The translations under genes and the position numbers were made by a program. Source: Piscinibacter sp. (lineage in GTDB: Bacteria; Pseudomonadota; Gammaproteobacteria; Burkholderiales; Burkholderiaceae_C). From it: a DNA stretch of 64,000 nucleotides. Under the pieces are notes generated by a model. The model searched no databases. It saw only the letters and a program-made list of their open reading frames with translations, and was not told the DNA's origin. Positions 23,933-33,183 of the stretch are shown here, in pieces. Location of the stretch: NCBI GenBank assembly GCA_016706565.1, contig JADJJI010000001.1:310001-374000 (forward strand), read 5' to 3'. Numbering within the stretch: position 1 is the first letter of the stretch; every line of letters begins with the position of its first letter.

Positions 23933-25414
23933 CTACATCAGCACGATGTCGTACTGCTCGGGCGAGGCGAAGGGCTCGGCCTTCAGCGAGATCGGCTTGC
24001 CGATGAAGTCCGACAGGCCGGCCAGGTGCTGGCTCTCCTCGTCGAGCAGCATCTCCACCACCGAGGCCGAGGCGAGCACGCGGAATTCCTTCGGGTTGAA
24101 CTGCCGCGCCTCGCGCAGGATCTCGCGCAGGATGTCGTAGCAGACACTGCGCGCCGTCTTGATCTGGCCCTTGCCCTCGCAGGTGGGGCAGGGTTCGCAC
24201 AGCATGTGGGCGAGCGACTCGCGGGTGCGCTTGCGCGTCATCTCCACCAGGCCGAGCTGCGTGAAGCCGCTCACCGTGATCTTGGTGCGGTCGCGCGCCA
24301 GCTGCTTGCGCAGTTCGGCGAGCACCGCGTTCTGGTGCTCCTCGCGCGACATGTCGATGAAGTCGATGATGATGATGCCGCCGAGGTTGCGCAGCCGCAG
24401 CTGGCGCGCGATGGCCTGCGCCGCCTCGAGGTTGGTCTTGAAGATGGTGTCGTCGAAGTTGCGCGCGCCGACGAAGCCGCCGGTGTTGACGTCGATCGTC
24501 GTCAGCGCCTCGGTCTGGTCGATGATCAGGTAGCCGCCGCTCTTCAGGTCGACCCGCCGCGCCAGCGCCTTGGCCACCTCGGCGTCGATGTTGAACAGGT
24601 CGAAGATCGGCCGCTCGCCCTTGTAGTGCTCCAGCCGCGCCACCGAGGTCGGCGTGTAGACCTCGCCGAAGGCCTTGAGCAGGTCGTACTGCATCTTCGA
24701 GTCGATGCGGATGGCCGCCGTGTTCTCGTGCGCCAGGTCGCGCAGCACGCGCTCGACCAGGCTCAGGTCCTGGTGCAGCAGCGTGCCCGGCGGCGAGCTG
24801 AAGCCGCGCTCGCGCACCGCGCCCCAGGTCTTGCGCAGGTAGGCGATGTCGTCGGCGAGCTCCTCGTCGGTGGCTTCCTCGGCGTTGGTGCGCAGGATGA
24901 AGCCGCCGGGCGCGCCGGCACCTTCGGGCAGCGCCGCCAGGCGATTCATGCGGGTGCGCAGCTGCTCGCGCAGCTCGTGCGAGCCGATCTTCTGCGAGAT
25001 GCCGATGTGATCGTCCTGCGGCAGGAAGACGAGCAGCCGCCCGGCAATGCTGATCTGCGTGGACAGGCGCGCGCCCTTGGTGCCGATGGCGTCCTTGATG
25101 ACCTGCACCATCAGCGCCTGGCCCTCGAAGACGAGGCGCTCGATCGGCGTGGGCGGCGTGTTGCCGTTGTCGCTGCGCGGCGGCGCGCCGGCGACGTGCA
25201 CATCGGCCACGTGCAGGAAGGCCGCGCGCTCCAGCCCGATGTCGACGAAGGCCGACTGCATGCCGGGCAGCACGCGAGCCACGCGTCCGGTGTAGATGTT
25301 GCCGACGTGGCCGCGCTCGAGGGCGCGTTCGAGGTGCAGTTCCTGCACGGCGCCGTTCTCGACGATGGCGACGCGGGTCTCCTGCGGCGCCCAGTTGATC
25401 AGGATGTCTTGCAT
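23933..25414 (-). CDS. rng: Ribonuclease G
   Basis: A 493-residue enzyme of RNase E/G type. The S1 domain (VGNIYTGRVARVLPGMQSAFVDIGLERAAFLH) lies near the N-terminus, the catalytic Asp segments are TTIDVNTGGF and IIDFIDM, and the zinc-link CPTC is at 409 to 412. There is no long C-terminal scaffold, so it is RNase G and not RNase E. It processes 16S rRNA 5' ends and degrades mRNA. It is the last gene of the yebC-to-rng run and is followed convergently by the glycan operon. The Met at 25414 begins the conserved MQDILINWAPQETRVA. Confidence 0.95.
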   Translation of the reverse strand: MQDILINWAPQETRVAIVENGAVQELHLERALERGHVGNIYTGRVARVLPGMQSAFVDIGLERAAFLHVADVHVAGAPPRSDNGNTPPTPIERLVFEGQALMVQVIKDAIGTKGARLSTQISIAGRLLVFLPQDDHIGISQKIGSHELREQLRTRMNRLAALPEGAGAPGGFILRTNAEEATDEELADDIAYLRKTWGAVRERGFSSPPGTLLHQDLSLVERVLRDLAHENTAAIRIDSKMQYDLLKAFGEVYTPTSVARLEHYKGERPIFDLFNIDAEVAKALARRVDLKSGGYLIIDQTEALTTIDVNTGGFVGARNFDDTIFKTNLEAAQAIARQLRLRNLGGIIIIDFIDMSREEHQNAVLAELRKQLARDRTKITVSGFTQLGLVEMTRKRTRESLAHMLCEPCPTCEGKGQIKTARSVCYDILREILREARQFNPKEFRVLASASVVEMLLDEESQHLAGLSDFIGKPISLKAEPFASPEQYDIVLM

Positions 25415-25438
25415 GAGGCGGTACTTCCTGGCTGCGGG

Positions 25439-26044
25439 TCAGAACCGCACGCCGGCCTGCCTGAGGAGCTGTGCCGTCTCGAAGAGAGGCAAACCCATGA
25501 TACCGGAGTAGCTGCCCTCGATGCGGGCGATCCAGGCCGCCACGGCGCTCTGGATGGCGTAGGCGCCGGCCTTGCCGAAGGGCTCGCCGCTGGCGACGTA
25601 GCGTTCGATCTCGCGCGGCGGCATGGCGTCGAAGTGAACGCGCGAGGTGCTCACCGCCAGCCACTCGCGACGGCCCGCGGCCACGGCCACTGCGGTGATG
25701 ACGCGGTGCGTGCGTCCTGACAGCGCAGCCAGCGTTTCGGTGGCCTGGGCCGCATCGGCCGGCTTGCCCAGGATGCGCCGGCCCAGCGCGACGGTGGTGT
25801 CGGAGCAGAGGATGGGCGCGGCCGGCAGTCCGCTGGCCGCCAGCCGGGCACGCGCCGCGTGCAGCTTGGCGCGCGTGACGCGCTGCACGTAGTCGGCCGG
25901 CAGCTCGCCCGCGCGCTCGGCCTCCAGCGCCTCGGCATCCTCGTCGGCACGTGGCAGCAGCAGCTCGAAGCGCACGCCGATCTGCTCGAGCAACTGGCGC
26001 CGGCGCGGGCTCTGCGAGGCGAGGTAAACGAAGTCGTGCTTCAT
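25439..26044 (-). CDS. maf: Maf-family dTTP/UTP pyrophosphatase
   Basis: A 201-residue nucleotide pyrophosphatase. The start motif [16 protein letters not shown] and the catalytic segment [22 protein letters not shown] are those of the Maf fold; the GKPAD variant and the C-terminal [17 protein letters not shown] place it with YhdE-type enzymes that hydrolyse dTTP, UTP and related modified nucleotides. It cleans the nucleotide pool. It lies 7 bp after rlmH and 24 bp before rng on the same strand. Confidence 0.93.
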   Translation of the reverse strand: MKHDFVYLASQSPRRRQLLEQIGVRFELLLPRADEDAEALEAERAGELPADYVQRVTRAKLHAARARLAASGLPAAPILCSDTTVALGRRILGKPADAAQATETLAALSGRTHRVITAVAVAAGRREWLAVSTSRVHFDAMPPREIERYVASGEPFGKAGAYAIQSAVAAWIARIEGSYSGIMGLPLFETAQLLRQAGVRF

Positions 26045-26051
26045 GCGCGCT

Positions 26052-26519
26052 TCATTCGCGGTGGTACGGGTGGTTCACCATCACCGTCCAGGCGCGGTAG
26101 AGCGCCTCGGCGAGCAGCACGCGCACGAAGGCGTGCGGCAGCGTCAGGTCCGACAGGCGCAGCGTCTCGTCGGCGCTCGCCTTCAGGTCCGGGTGCAGGC
26201 CGTCGGGCCCGCCGATGACCAGCGCCACGTCGCGGCCGTCGCGCTGCCAGGCCTGCATGCGCTGCGCGAGCTGCGCCGTGGTGAGCCGCTCGCCGCGCTC
26301 GTCGAGCACGACTCGCCGCACGCCCTTGGGCAGCGCGGCTTCCAGGCGCACCGCCTCCGCGGCCATCAGCTGCTCGGCTGTTCGCGAGCCGCGCGGCTCG
26401 GCCTTCACGGCCTTGAGCTCCAGCCGCATCTCCGGCGGGAAACGCTTGGCGAAGTCCTCGTAGGCGGTGTCGGCCCAGGCCGGCTGGCGCTGGCCGACCG
26501 CGGCGAGCACCAGCTTCAT
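26052..26519 (-). CDS. rlmH: 23S rRNA m3-pseudouridine1915 methyltransferase RlmH
   Basis: A 155-residue SPOUT-class methyltransferase, the usual length. The SAM-binding knot is shown by [15 protein letters not shown] and [25 protein letters not shown], and the C-terminus NHPYHRE is the RlmH signature for the ribosome site. It methylates the pseudouridine at 1915 in helix 69 of 70S ribosomes. It follows rsfS by 10 bp and precedes maf. Confidence 0.96.
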   Translation of the reverse strand: MKLVLAAVGQRQPAWADTAYEDFAKRFPPEMRLELKAVKAEPRGSRTAEQLMAAEAVRLEAALPKGVRRVVLDERGERLTTAQLAQRMQAWQRDGRDVALVIGGPDGLHPDLKASADETLRLSDLTLPHAFVRVLLAEALYRAWTVMVNHPYHRE

Positions 26520-26529
26520 CGCGAGCGAA

Positions 26530-27234
26530 TCACGCCTTGGCGCGCTTGCCCGCCGGGGCCTTCTTGGCCGGGGCGCTGCGCTTCACGCCGACGCTGCGGG
26601 TGACCGGCTTGCGCGGCGCCACCGACTTCTTGGCGGCGGGCTTCACCACCACGGTCTTGGTCGGCGCGCTCTTGGCGGGTGCGGACTTCTTTGCCGGTGC
26701 GCGGGCCGGCGGCGCGGCACGCTTGGCAGGCGGCGACTTCCTGGACGGCGCGGTCTTCGCGGCTGGCCTCGGCGCCGACTTGCCCGCCGGCGCGGCCTTC
26801 GCGGCAGCGCCCTTCTTGGCGGCAGCCTTCTTGGCGGCGGCCTTGGCCGGCGCGGCCTCCTCGGAAGCCTTCACCAGCCGCACCGGCGTGTCGTCCACCT
26901 TCATCTTGACCGGCTTGCCGCCCCAGATCTCCTCGAGGCGGTAGTAGTCGCGGATGGACGGCTGCATCACATGGACCACGGCAGTGCCGCAGTCGACGAT
27001 GATCCATTCGCCGTTGTCCTCCCCTTCGGTGCGCGGGGCCGGCAGGCCCTTGCTCTTGACAGCGTCGCGCACGCTGGCGGCCAGCGCCTTCGTCTGCCGG
27101 TTGCTGGTGCCCGACGCGATGATCACGCGTTCGAACAGCGGTGAGAGGTGCTCGGTGTTGAAGACGACGATGTTCTGGGCCTTCACGTCTTCGAGACCGT
27201 CGACGATGGCGCGTTGCAGCTTGCGGATGTCCAG
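26530..27234 (-). CDS. rsfS: Ribosome silencing factor RsfS with CTG start and basic Ala/Lys/Pro-rich tail
   Basis: A 234-residue protein. The family N-terminus ([22 protein letters not shown]) is encoded in full only if translation begins at a CTG at 27234, six bases after AGGAG; an in-frame TGA lies seven codons further upstream. No ATG, GTG or TTG lies between, and the GTG at 27186 would remove 16 conserved residues. The RsfS core (about 1 to 125) has the DGLED, SGTSNRQ and DYYRLEEIW motifs and would bind ribosomal protein uL14 to block subunit joining. The last roughly 110 residues are a KKAAAKK/PAKKSAP-type tail that is missing from typical RsfS (about 105 to 130 aa). Confidence 0.85.
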   Translation of the reverse strand: MDIRKLQRAIVDGLEDVKAQNIVVFNTEHLSPLFERVIIASGTSNRQTKALAASVRDAVKSKGLPAPRTEGEDNGEWIIVDCGTAVVHVMQPSIRDYYRLEEIWGGKPVKMKVDDTPVRLVKASEEAAPAKAAAKKAAAKKGAAAKAAPAGKSAPRPAAKTAPSRKSPPAKRAAPPARAPAKKSAPAKSAPTKTVVVKPAAKKSVAPRKPVTRSVGVKRSAPAKKAPAGKRAKA

Positions 27235-27251
27235 GGGGGGCTCCTGTTGTT

Positions 27252-27848
27252 TCAGCCCAGAGGGCGTGGGGGACGTTGGTAGAGATGGTGCGCTTCAATA
27301 TATCTCGCCACGCCGTCGGGCACCAGCGAGCCGATGTCCCGGCCTTCGGCGACGCGCGCCCGGATGTCGGTGGAAGCGATGTCGAGCATGGGCAGCGGCA
27401 CGGCCCGGTGGGCGAAGGCAAGCACCTCGGCGTGCGGCGCCTGTGCCGGCCCCGGCCGGTTGGCCACGGCCAGCGTGACCCGGCCGAGCAGCTCGCGCCA
27501 GTCGCGCCAGGTGTGCAGGCCGGCGTACTGGTCCTGCCCGATGACGAGGAACCACATCGCCCCCGGCTCGGCGGCCTGCAGTTCTCGCACCGTGTCCAGC
27601 GTGTAGCTCGGGCCGCGGCGCAGGAGTTCGCAGCGCTCCAGCACGAAGCGCGGCTCGGCGCCCATGGCCAGCCGCACCATCGCCTCGCGGTGCGCGGCCG
27701 GCGTGATGGTGCGCGACTTCTGCCAGGGCTCGCCGGCCGGGATCCAGCGCAGTTCGTCGAGCGCGAGCTCGCGCAGCGCCAGCGTGGCCAGCGCGACGTG
27801 GGCCGCATGCGGCGGGTCGAAGGTGCCGCCGAACAGGCCGATCCTCAA
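27252..27848 (-). CDS. nadD: Nicotinate-nucleotide adenylyltransferase NadD
   Basis: A 198-residue enzyme of NAD synthesis. The N-terminal nucleotidyl-transferase motif GGTFDPPHAAH (residues 7 to 17) is complete, and the second motif STDIRARVAEG near residue 160 corresponds to the family's IxSTxIR. It joins ATP and nicotinate mononucleotide. The start ATG is the first codon of the conserved MRIGLFGG. It lies 17 bp upstream of the proposed rsfS start, the common order in this group. Confidence 0.96.
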   Translation of the reverse strand: MRIGLFGGTFDPPHAAHVALATLALRELALDELRWIPAGEPWQKSRTITPAAHREAMVRLAMGAEPRFVLERCELLRRGPSYTLDTVRELQAAEPGAMWFLVIGQDQYAGLHTWRDWRELLGRVTLAVANRPGPAQAPHAEVLAFAHRAVPLPMLDIASTDIRARVAEGRDIGSLVPDGVARYIEAHHLYQRPPRPLG

Positions 27849-27853
27849 GACCG

Positions 27854-27893
27854 CCCCTCGTCGAACGAGTACGTTCGCCGATCCCCCGAGGGG
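27854..27893. repeat. Nested palindromic element between hemF and nadD
   Basis: In the 91-bp hemF-nadD gap, an outer pair CCCCTCG / CGAGGGG (27854 to 27860 and 27887 to 27893) encloses an inner pair CGAACG / CGTTCG (27862 to 27867 and 27872 to 27877). The form resembles repeated intergenic palindromes. No second copy was seen in this window. Confidence 0.45.
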
Positions 27894-27939
27894 ATGCGGG
27901 CCGGCTTGGGAGCGGCCCGGCGCTCGGCCCGCTGAGTGC

Positions 27940-28866
27940 TCACGTGGCCGTCCAGCTCGCCCAGTCGCGCGGACGCAGGAAGTCGCTGTACAGCCGCGCC
28001 TCCGGCGTGCCGGCTTCGGGCTTCCAGTCGTAGCGCCACTTCACGATCGGCGGCATCGACATCAGGATGCTCTCGGTGCGCCCGCCCGACTGCAGGCCGA
28101 ACAGCGTGCCGCGGTCGAACACCAGGTTGAACTCGACGTAGCGCCCGCGACGGTAGGCCTGGAAGTCGCGCTCTCGCTCGCCGTAAGGCATGTCGCGGCG
28201 GCGCTTCACGATTGGCAGGTAGGCGTCGAGGAAGTTGTCGCCCACCGCCTGGATCATCGCGAAGCTGCGCTCGAAGCCGAGCTCCGAGAAATCATCGAAG
28301 AACACGCCGCCGATGCCGCGCGGCTCGCCGCGGTGCTTGAGGAAGAAGTACTCGTCGCACCAGGTCTTGAAGCGCGGGAACTTGTCGTCGCCGAAAGGCG
28401 CGAGCGCGGCGCGGTTGACGCGGTGGAAGTGCGCCGCGTCCTCCTCGAAGCCGTAGTAGGGCGTGAGGTCCATGCCGCCGCCGAACCACACCACCGGCTC
28501 CTTGCCCTCGGGCTGCGCGGCGAACATGCGCACGTTCATGTGCACCGTCGGCACGTAGGGGTTGCGCGGGTGGAACACCAGCGACACGCCCAGCGCCTCG
28601 AAGGGCGCGCCGGCCAGCTCGGGCCGGTGCGCGGTGGCCGAAGGTGGCATGGCCTTGCCCTTGACGTGGCTGAAGTTGCAGCCGCCGCGCTCGAGCAGGT
28701 TGCCTTCTTCGACCAGGCGCGACAGGCCGTCGCCTTCGAGCCGGCTGCCCGGCTCGCGCGTCCAGCCGTCGCTGACGAAGGCCTTGCCGTCCTCCGCCTG
28801 CAGGGTGTCGATGATGCGCGACTGCAAGCCGAGCAGGTAGGTGCGAACGCTGGCAATGTCCATCAT
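27940..28866 (-). CDS. hemF: Aerobic coproporphyrinogen III oxidase HemF
   Basis: A 308-residue oxygen-dependent heme enzyme that decarboxylates two propionates of coproporphyrinogen III. Family signatures are present: [36 protein letters not shown], and [12 protein letters not shown], plus the C-terminal [31 protein letters not shown]. The ATG at 28866 overlaps the acyltransferase stop in ATGA; a second ATG follows at 28863. A 91-bp gap with a palindromic element separates it from nadD. Confidence 0.97.
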   Translation of the reverse strand: MMDIASVRTYLLGLQSRIIDTLQAEDGKAFVSDGWTREPGSRLEGDGLSRLVEEGNLLERGGCNFSHVKGKAMPPSATAHRPELAGAPFEALGVSLVFHPRNPYVPTVHMNVRMFAAQPEGKEPVVWFGGGMDLTPYYGFEEDAAHFHRVNRAALAPFGDDKFPRFKTWCDEYFFLKHRGEPRGIGGVFFDDFSELGFERSFAMIQAVGDNFLDAYLPIVKRRRDMPYGERERDFQAYRRGRYVEFNLVFDRGTLFGLQSGGRTESILMSMPPIVKWRYDWKPEAGTPEARLYSDFLRPRDWASWTAT

Positions 28867-29480
28867 GGTTTGAGTCGGATGGGCGAGGCCTGCTGCGGAT
28901 GGCGGCCGGCACAGGCCTCGAAGCCCTGCGCGATGGCGGCCATGTCCGCGGCAGCGTCGCCGCTGAGTTGCAGAAAGCGCCTGAAGTCGACCTCGCGCCG
29001 GGCGTAGTCGAAGCGCACCAGCCCGAGCGGCACCTGCGCCGCCAGGGCCAGATGGTAGAAGCCGGAGCGCCAGCCCTCCACGTGGCGCCGCGTGCCTTCG
29101 GGCGCGAGGGCCAGCCAGAGAAAGCGGCCCTCGGCGCGCGCAGCCTTCATCGACTCGGCCATCGCGCCGACGATGCCGTGGTGGCTGCTGCGGTCCACCG
29201 GCACGCCACCGAGCCAGCGCAGCCAGCGGCCGAACAGCGGCAGCTTGAAGAGAGCGTCCTTGCCCCAGAACGACACCGGGATGCCGATGCTCCACTTGGC
29301 GAGGATGCCGAGCGGGAAATCCCAGTTCGAGGTGTGCGGGTAGACGATCGCCACGCCCTGCGCTGCGGGCAGGCCGTCGAAGCGGACGCGCCAGCCGGCC
29401 AGCCGAAGCAGCGCGCGCGCCAGCACGCTGCCGCGCAACTGCACCGGACGCTCGTTCAGTTCGACGGCCGCGGTGATCAT
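28863..29480 (-). CDS. Lysophospholipid acyltransferase family protein
   Basis: A 205-residue membrane-associated acyltransferase. The catalytic H-x4-D motif is present as HTSNWD, and the glycerophosphate-binding segment is [20 protein letters not shown]. The [10 protein letters not shown] variant is typical of a PlsC-like subgroup, distinct from canonical 1-acylglycerol-3-phosphate acyltransferase (HQSxxD), so the acceptor lipid is uncertain. It lies directly downstream of purD (TAG at 29481) and overlaps hemF by 4 bp, so it is co-transcribed with housekeeping genes. Confidence 0.82.
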   Translation of the reverse strand: MITAAVELNERPVQLRGSVLARALLRLAGWRVRFDGLPAAQGVAIVYPHTSNWDFPLGILAKWSIGIPVSFWGKDALFKLPLFGRWLRWLGGVPVDRSSHHGIVGAMAESMKAARAEGRFLWLALAPEGTRRHVEGWRSGFYHLALAAQVPLGLVRFDYARREVDFRRFLQLSGDAAADMAAIAQGFEACAGRHPQQASPIRLKP

Positions 29481-30761
29481 CTAGCGCTTGATGGCCCGAA
29501 AGCCGATGTCGCCGCGGTACTGCGCGCCGTCGAAGCGGATCGTGCGCAGCGCTTCGTACGCCCGCGCCTGCGCCTGCTTGACGGAGTCGCCCAGCGCGGT
29601 GACGCACAGCACGCGCCCGCCGCTGACCGTGAGCTGACCCTTGTCCAGCGTGGTGCCGGCGTGGAAGACCATCGCATCGCCTGCCTCGGCCGGCAGCCCG
29701 GTGACGGCGTCGCCCTTGCGCGGCGTCAGTGGGTAGCCGTGCGCGGCCATCACCACGCCGAGCGCGACGCGCCGGTCCCACTCGAGCTCGACCTGGTCGA
29801 GCGTTCCGGCGGTGGCGTGCATCAGCACGTCGAACAGGTCGCTCTTCAGCCGCATCATGATCGGCTGCGTCTCCGGGTCGCCCATGCGGCAGTTGAATTC
29901 CACCGTGCGCGGCTGGCCCTGCGCGTCGATCATCAGCCCGGCATAGAGAAAGCCGGTGAACGGCAGGCCGTCGGCCGTCATGCCGGCCAGCGTGGGCAGG
30001 ATGATCTCGTGCATCACGCGCGCATGCACGTTGGGCGTGACCACCGGCGCCGGCGAGTAGGCGCCCATGCCGCCGGTGTTGGGGCCCTGGTCGCCGTCGA
30101 GCAGGCGCTTGTGGTCCTGGCTGGTGGCCAGCGCGAGCACGTTCTTGCCGTCGGCCAGCACGATGAAGCTGGCCTCCTCGCCCTCGAGGAAGTCCTCGAT
30201 CACCACGCGCGCGCCGCCCTGGTTGTGCGTCACGCCCAGCTTGTTGTCGAGCAGCATCCAGTCGATCGCCTCATGCGCCTCGGCCAGCGTGGTCGCGACC
30301 ACCACGCCCTTGCCGGCCGCCAGGCCATCGGCCTTGATGACGATCGGCGCGCCGCGCCGGTCGACGTAGGCATGCGCAGCGGCGGCGTCGCTGAAGGTCT
30401 CGTAGGCCGCGGTCGGGATGCCGTGGCGCTTCATGAACTCCTTGGCGAAGGCCTTGGAACTCTCCAGCTGCGCAGCCGCCTTGGTCGGCCCGAACACGCG
30501 CAGGCCGCGCGCGCGGAATGTGTCGACCACGCCGCCGGCCAGCGGCGCCTCCGGGCCGACGACCGTTAGCACGATCTTCTCGGCGACGGCGAAGTCAGCC
30601 AGCGCGTCGTGGTCGGTGATCGCCACGTTGTGCAGCCGCTTGTCGAGCGCGGTGCCGCCGTTGCCCGGCGCGACGTAGACCGTCTGCACCTTGGGCGACT
30701 GCACCAGCTTCCAGGCCAGCGCGTGTTCGCGGCCGCCGCCGCCGATCACCAGGACTTTCAT
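29481..30761 (-). CDS. purD: Phosphoribosylamine-glycine ligase PurD
   Basis: A 426-residue ATP-grasp enzyme that makes GAR in purine synthesis. The N-terminus ([19 protein letters not shown]) and [31 protein letters not shown] and the ATP-grasp core [30 protein letters not shown] and [15 protein letters not shown] are all in order. Its ATG overlaps the yebC stop in ATGA. The acyltransferase gene follows with no gap. Confidence 0.97.
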   Translation of the reverse strand: MKVLVIGGGGREHALAWKLVQSPKVQTVYVAPGNGGTALDKRLHNVAITDHDALADFAVAEKIVLTVVGPEAPLAGGVVDTFRARGLRVFGPTKAAAQLESSKAFAKEFMKRHGIPTAAYETFSDAAAAHAYVDRRGAPIVIKADGLAAGKGVVVATTLAEAHEAIDWMLLDNKLGVTHNQGGARVVIEDFLEGEEASFIVLADGKNVLALATSQDHKRLLDGDQGPNTGGMGAYSPAPVVTPNVHARVMHEIILPTLAGMTADGLPFTGFLYAGLMIDAQGQPRTVEFNCRMGDPETQPIMMRLKSDLFDVLMHATAGTLDQVELEWDRRVALGVVMAAHGYPLTPRKGDAVTGLPAEAGDAMVFHAGTTLDKGQLTVSGGRVLCVTALGDSVKQAQARAYEALRTIRFDGAQYRGDIGFRAIKR

Positions 30762-31483
30762 TCGGCGATCTCGGCGTTGTGATAGACGTCCTGCACGTCG
30801 TCGAGGTCCTCGATGACGTCGAGCAGCTTCTGCATGCGCTGCGCGTCGTCGCCGGCCAGCGGGATGCTGTTCTCGGCGCGCATCGTCACCTCGGCGATCT
30901 CGGGCTTCAGTCCGGCGGCTTCGAGCGCCGTCTTCACCGCCTCGAAGTCGGGCGGCGCGCAGAGCACCTCGATGGCGCCGTCCTCGCCGGTGACCACGTC
31001 CTCGGCGCCGGCTTCGAGGGCGACTTCCATCACCTTGTCCTCGCTGGTGCCGGGAGCGAACACGAGCTGCCCGCAATGCTTGAACTGGAAGGCCACCGAG
31101 CCCTCGGTGCCGAGGTTGCCGCCGTACTTGCTGAAGGCGTGGCGCACCTCGGCCACCGTGCGCACGCGGTTGTCGGTCATGCAGTCGACGATGATCGCCG
31201 CGCCGCCGATGCCGTAGCCCTCGTAGCGGATCTCCTCGTAGCTCACGCCCTCGAGGTTGCCGGTGGCCTTGTCGATATTCTTCTTGATCGTGTCGGCGGG
31301 CATGTTGGCCGCCTTGGCCTTGTCCACCGCCAGGCGCAGGCGCGGGTTCATGGCCATGTCGCCGCCGCCCTGGCGGGCCGCGACCATGATTTCACGGATG
31401 ATGCGGGTCCAGACCTTGCCGCGCTTTTCGTCCTGGCGGCCCTTGCGATGCTGGATGTTGGCCCACTTGGAATGACCGGCCAT
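30758..31483 (-). CDS. yebC: YebC/PmpR-family protein
   Basis: A 241-residue cytoplasmic protein with the start signature [18 protein letters not shown] and the family segments [25 protein letters not shown] and [20 protein letters not shown]. The family was first known as a DNA-binding regulator (PmpR), and later studies link it to translation of proline-rich stretches. It heads the long minus-strand housekeeping operon and is divergent from the YjgR-like gene across about 120 bp. Confidence 0.95.
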   Translation of the reverse strand: MAGHSKWANIQHRKGRQDEKRGKVWTRIIREIMVAARQGGGDMAMNPRLRLAVDKAKAANMPADTIKKNIDKATGNLEGVSYEEIRYEGYGIGGAAIIVDCMTDNRVRTVAEVRHAFSKYGGNLGTEGSVAFQFKHCGQLVFAPGTSEDKVMEVALEAGAEDVVTGEDGAIEVLCAPPDFEAVKTALEAAGLKPEIAEVTMRAENSIPLAGDDAQRMQKLLDVIEDLDDVQDVYHNAEIAE

Positions 31484-31602
31484 AAGTGTTGAGTCCTCGC
31501 TCCTGTGCGGCAGCGCCGCTGCGTGGGCGGCTGGCCTGGATAGTTCGATAGACTGCGATTTTACGTGCCGCCCCAGAACAGCCCCTTTCGCAGGAGCCCG
31601 CG

Positions 31603-33174
31603 ATGCCCGAACCGATCCTCGTTGCCCGCCACGGCGACATCGAATGCCACCTGCTGCCCGGCCTGGCCAACCGCCACGGCCTGATCACCGGCGCCACCGG
31701 CACCGGCAAGACGATCACGCTGCAGACGCTGGCCGAGAACTTCAGCAAGCTCGGCGTGCCGGTGTTCATGGCCGACGTGAAGGGCGACCTCACCGGCATC
31801 AGCCAGAAGGGCGCCCTTTCGCCCAAGCTGGCCGCCGTGCTCAAGGAGCGCGGCCTGCCCGAGCCCGAGCCGACGGTCTGCCCGACCACGCTGTGGGACG
31901 TGTTCGGCGAGCAGGGCCACCCGGTGCGCGCCACCGTCTCCGACATGGGCCCGCTGCTGCTGGCGCGCATGCTGGCGCTCAACGAGACGCAGCAGGGCGT
32001 GCTGCAGCTGGTCTTCAAGATCGCCGACGACCATGGCCTGGCGCTGCTCGACCTCAAGGACCTGCGCGCCATGCTGCAGTACGTGGGCGACAACGCCAGC
32101 GACTTCACCACCGACTACGGCAACGTCAGCAGCGCCAGCGTGGGCGCCATCCAGCGCGGCATCCTGCAGATCGACGAGCAGGGCGGCGACAAGTTCTTCG
32201 GCGAGCCGATGCTCAACATCGCCGACTTCATGCAGTCCGACGGCGGCAAGGGGGTGATCAACATCCTCGCCGCCGACAAGCTGATGAACGCGCCGAGGCT
32301 GTACGCCACCTTCCTGCTGTGGATGCTGTCGGAGCTGTTCGAGCAGCTGCCCGAGGTGGGCGACCTCGAGAAGCCCAAGCTGGTGTTCTTCTTCGACGAG
32401 GCGCACCTGCTGTTCAAGGACGCGCCGGCGGCGCTGGTCGAGCGCATCGAGCTGGTGGTGCGCCTGGTGCGCAGCAAGGGCGTGGGCGTGTACTTCGTGA
32501 CGCAGAACCCGCTGGACATCCCGGACACCGTGCTGGCCCAGCTGGGCAACCGCGTTCAGCATGCCTTGCGCGCCTTCACGCCGCGTGACCAGAAGGCCGT
32601 CAAGGCCGCGGCGACGACGATGCGCGCCAACCCCAAGCTCGACATCGAGACGGCGATCACCGAGCTGGCGGTGGGCGAGGCGCTGGTCAGCTTCCTCGAC
32701 GCCAAGGGCCGGCCGAGCGTCACCGAGCGCGTCTTCGTGATCCCGCCGGGCAGCCAGATCGGCCCGATCACGCCCGAGCAGCGCAAGGCGCTGATCGCCG
32801 GCTCGCTGGTGGCCGGTGCCTACGAGAAGACGGTCGACCGCGAATCGGCCTACGAGAAGCTCAAGGGCCGCGCCGCGCAAAGCGCCGACGTCGCGAACGA
32901 CATGGCCAGCGAGGCCGAGAGCGCCGTCAAGGCGAGCAAGCCCCTGCCCGGCCAGGCCAGCCGGCAGGCGCCACAGGCCGACGAAGGCGGGGGCATGCTC
33001 GGCGGCCTGAAGGACGTGCTGTTCGGCTCCACCGGCCCGCGCGGCGGCAAGCGCGAAGGGCTGGCCGAATCGGCCGCACGGTCGGCCATGCGCAGCGTGG
33101 GTTCGGCGGTCGGCCGCGAGATCATCCGCGGCGTGCTCGGCGGCATTCTCGGCGGCGGCTCGCGGCGCCGCTGA
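31603..33174 (+). CDS. YjgR-like (DUF853) HerA/FtsK-type ATPase
   Basis: A 523-residue P-loop ATPase. Walker A is GATGTGKT (about residues 29 to 36), Walker B is [13 protein letters not shown], and a sensor-like TQNPLDIPD follows; the layout is that of the DUF853/YjgR family related to the HerA DNA pump. The C-terminal 110 residues are low-complexity (Gly/Ala/Ser) and end in GGGSRRR, perhaps a flexible or membrane-proximal tail. The role of YjgR is unknown; DNA translocation is only inferred from HerA. RBS CAGGAG precedes the ATG. It is divergent from yebC and convergent with the peptidase gene. Confidence 0.85.
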   Translation: MPEPILVARHGDIECHLLPGLANRHGLITGATGTGKTITLQTLAENFSKLGVPVFMADVKGDLTGISQKGALSPKLAAVLKERGLPEPEPTVCPTTLWDVFGEQGHPVRATVSDMGPLLLARMLALNETQQGVLQLVFKIADDHGLALLDLKDLRAMLQYVGDNASDFTTDYGNVSSASVGAIQRGILQIDEQGGDKFFGEPMLNIADFMQSDGGKGVINILAADKLMNAPRLYATFLLWMLSELFEQLPEVGDLEKPKLVFFFDEAHLLFKDAPAALVERIELVVRLVRSKGVGVYFVTQNPLDIPDTVLAQLGNRVQHALRAFTPRDQKAVKAAATTMRANPKLDIETAITELAVGEALVSFLDAKGRPSVTERVFVIPPGSQIGPITPEQRKALIAGSLVAGAYEKTVDRESAYEKLKGRAAQSADVANDMASEAESAVKASKPLPGQASRQAPQADEGGGMLGGLKDVLFGSTGPRGGKREGLAESAARSAMRSVGSAVGREIIRGVLGGILGGGSRRR

Positions 33175-33183
33175 GTTCGCCGA

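Noticed and set aside
27845-28039. Minus-strand 64-codon frame in the nadD-hemF gap
   Set aside because: It overlaps the end of hemF in another frame and has no ribosome-binding site. The palindrome there is a better explanation.
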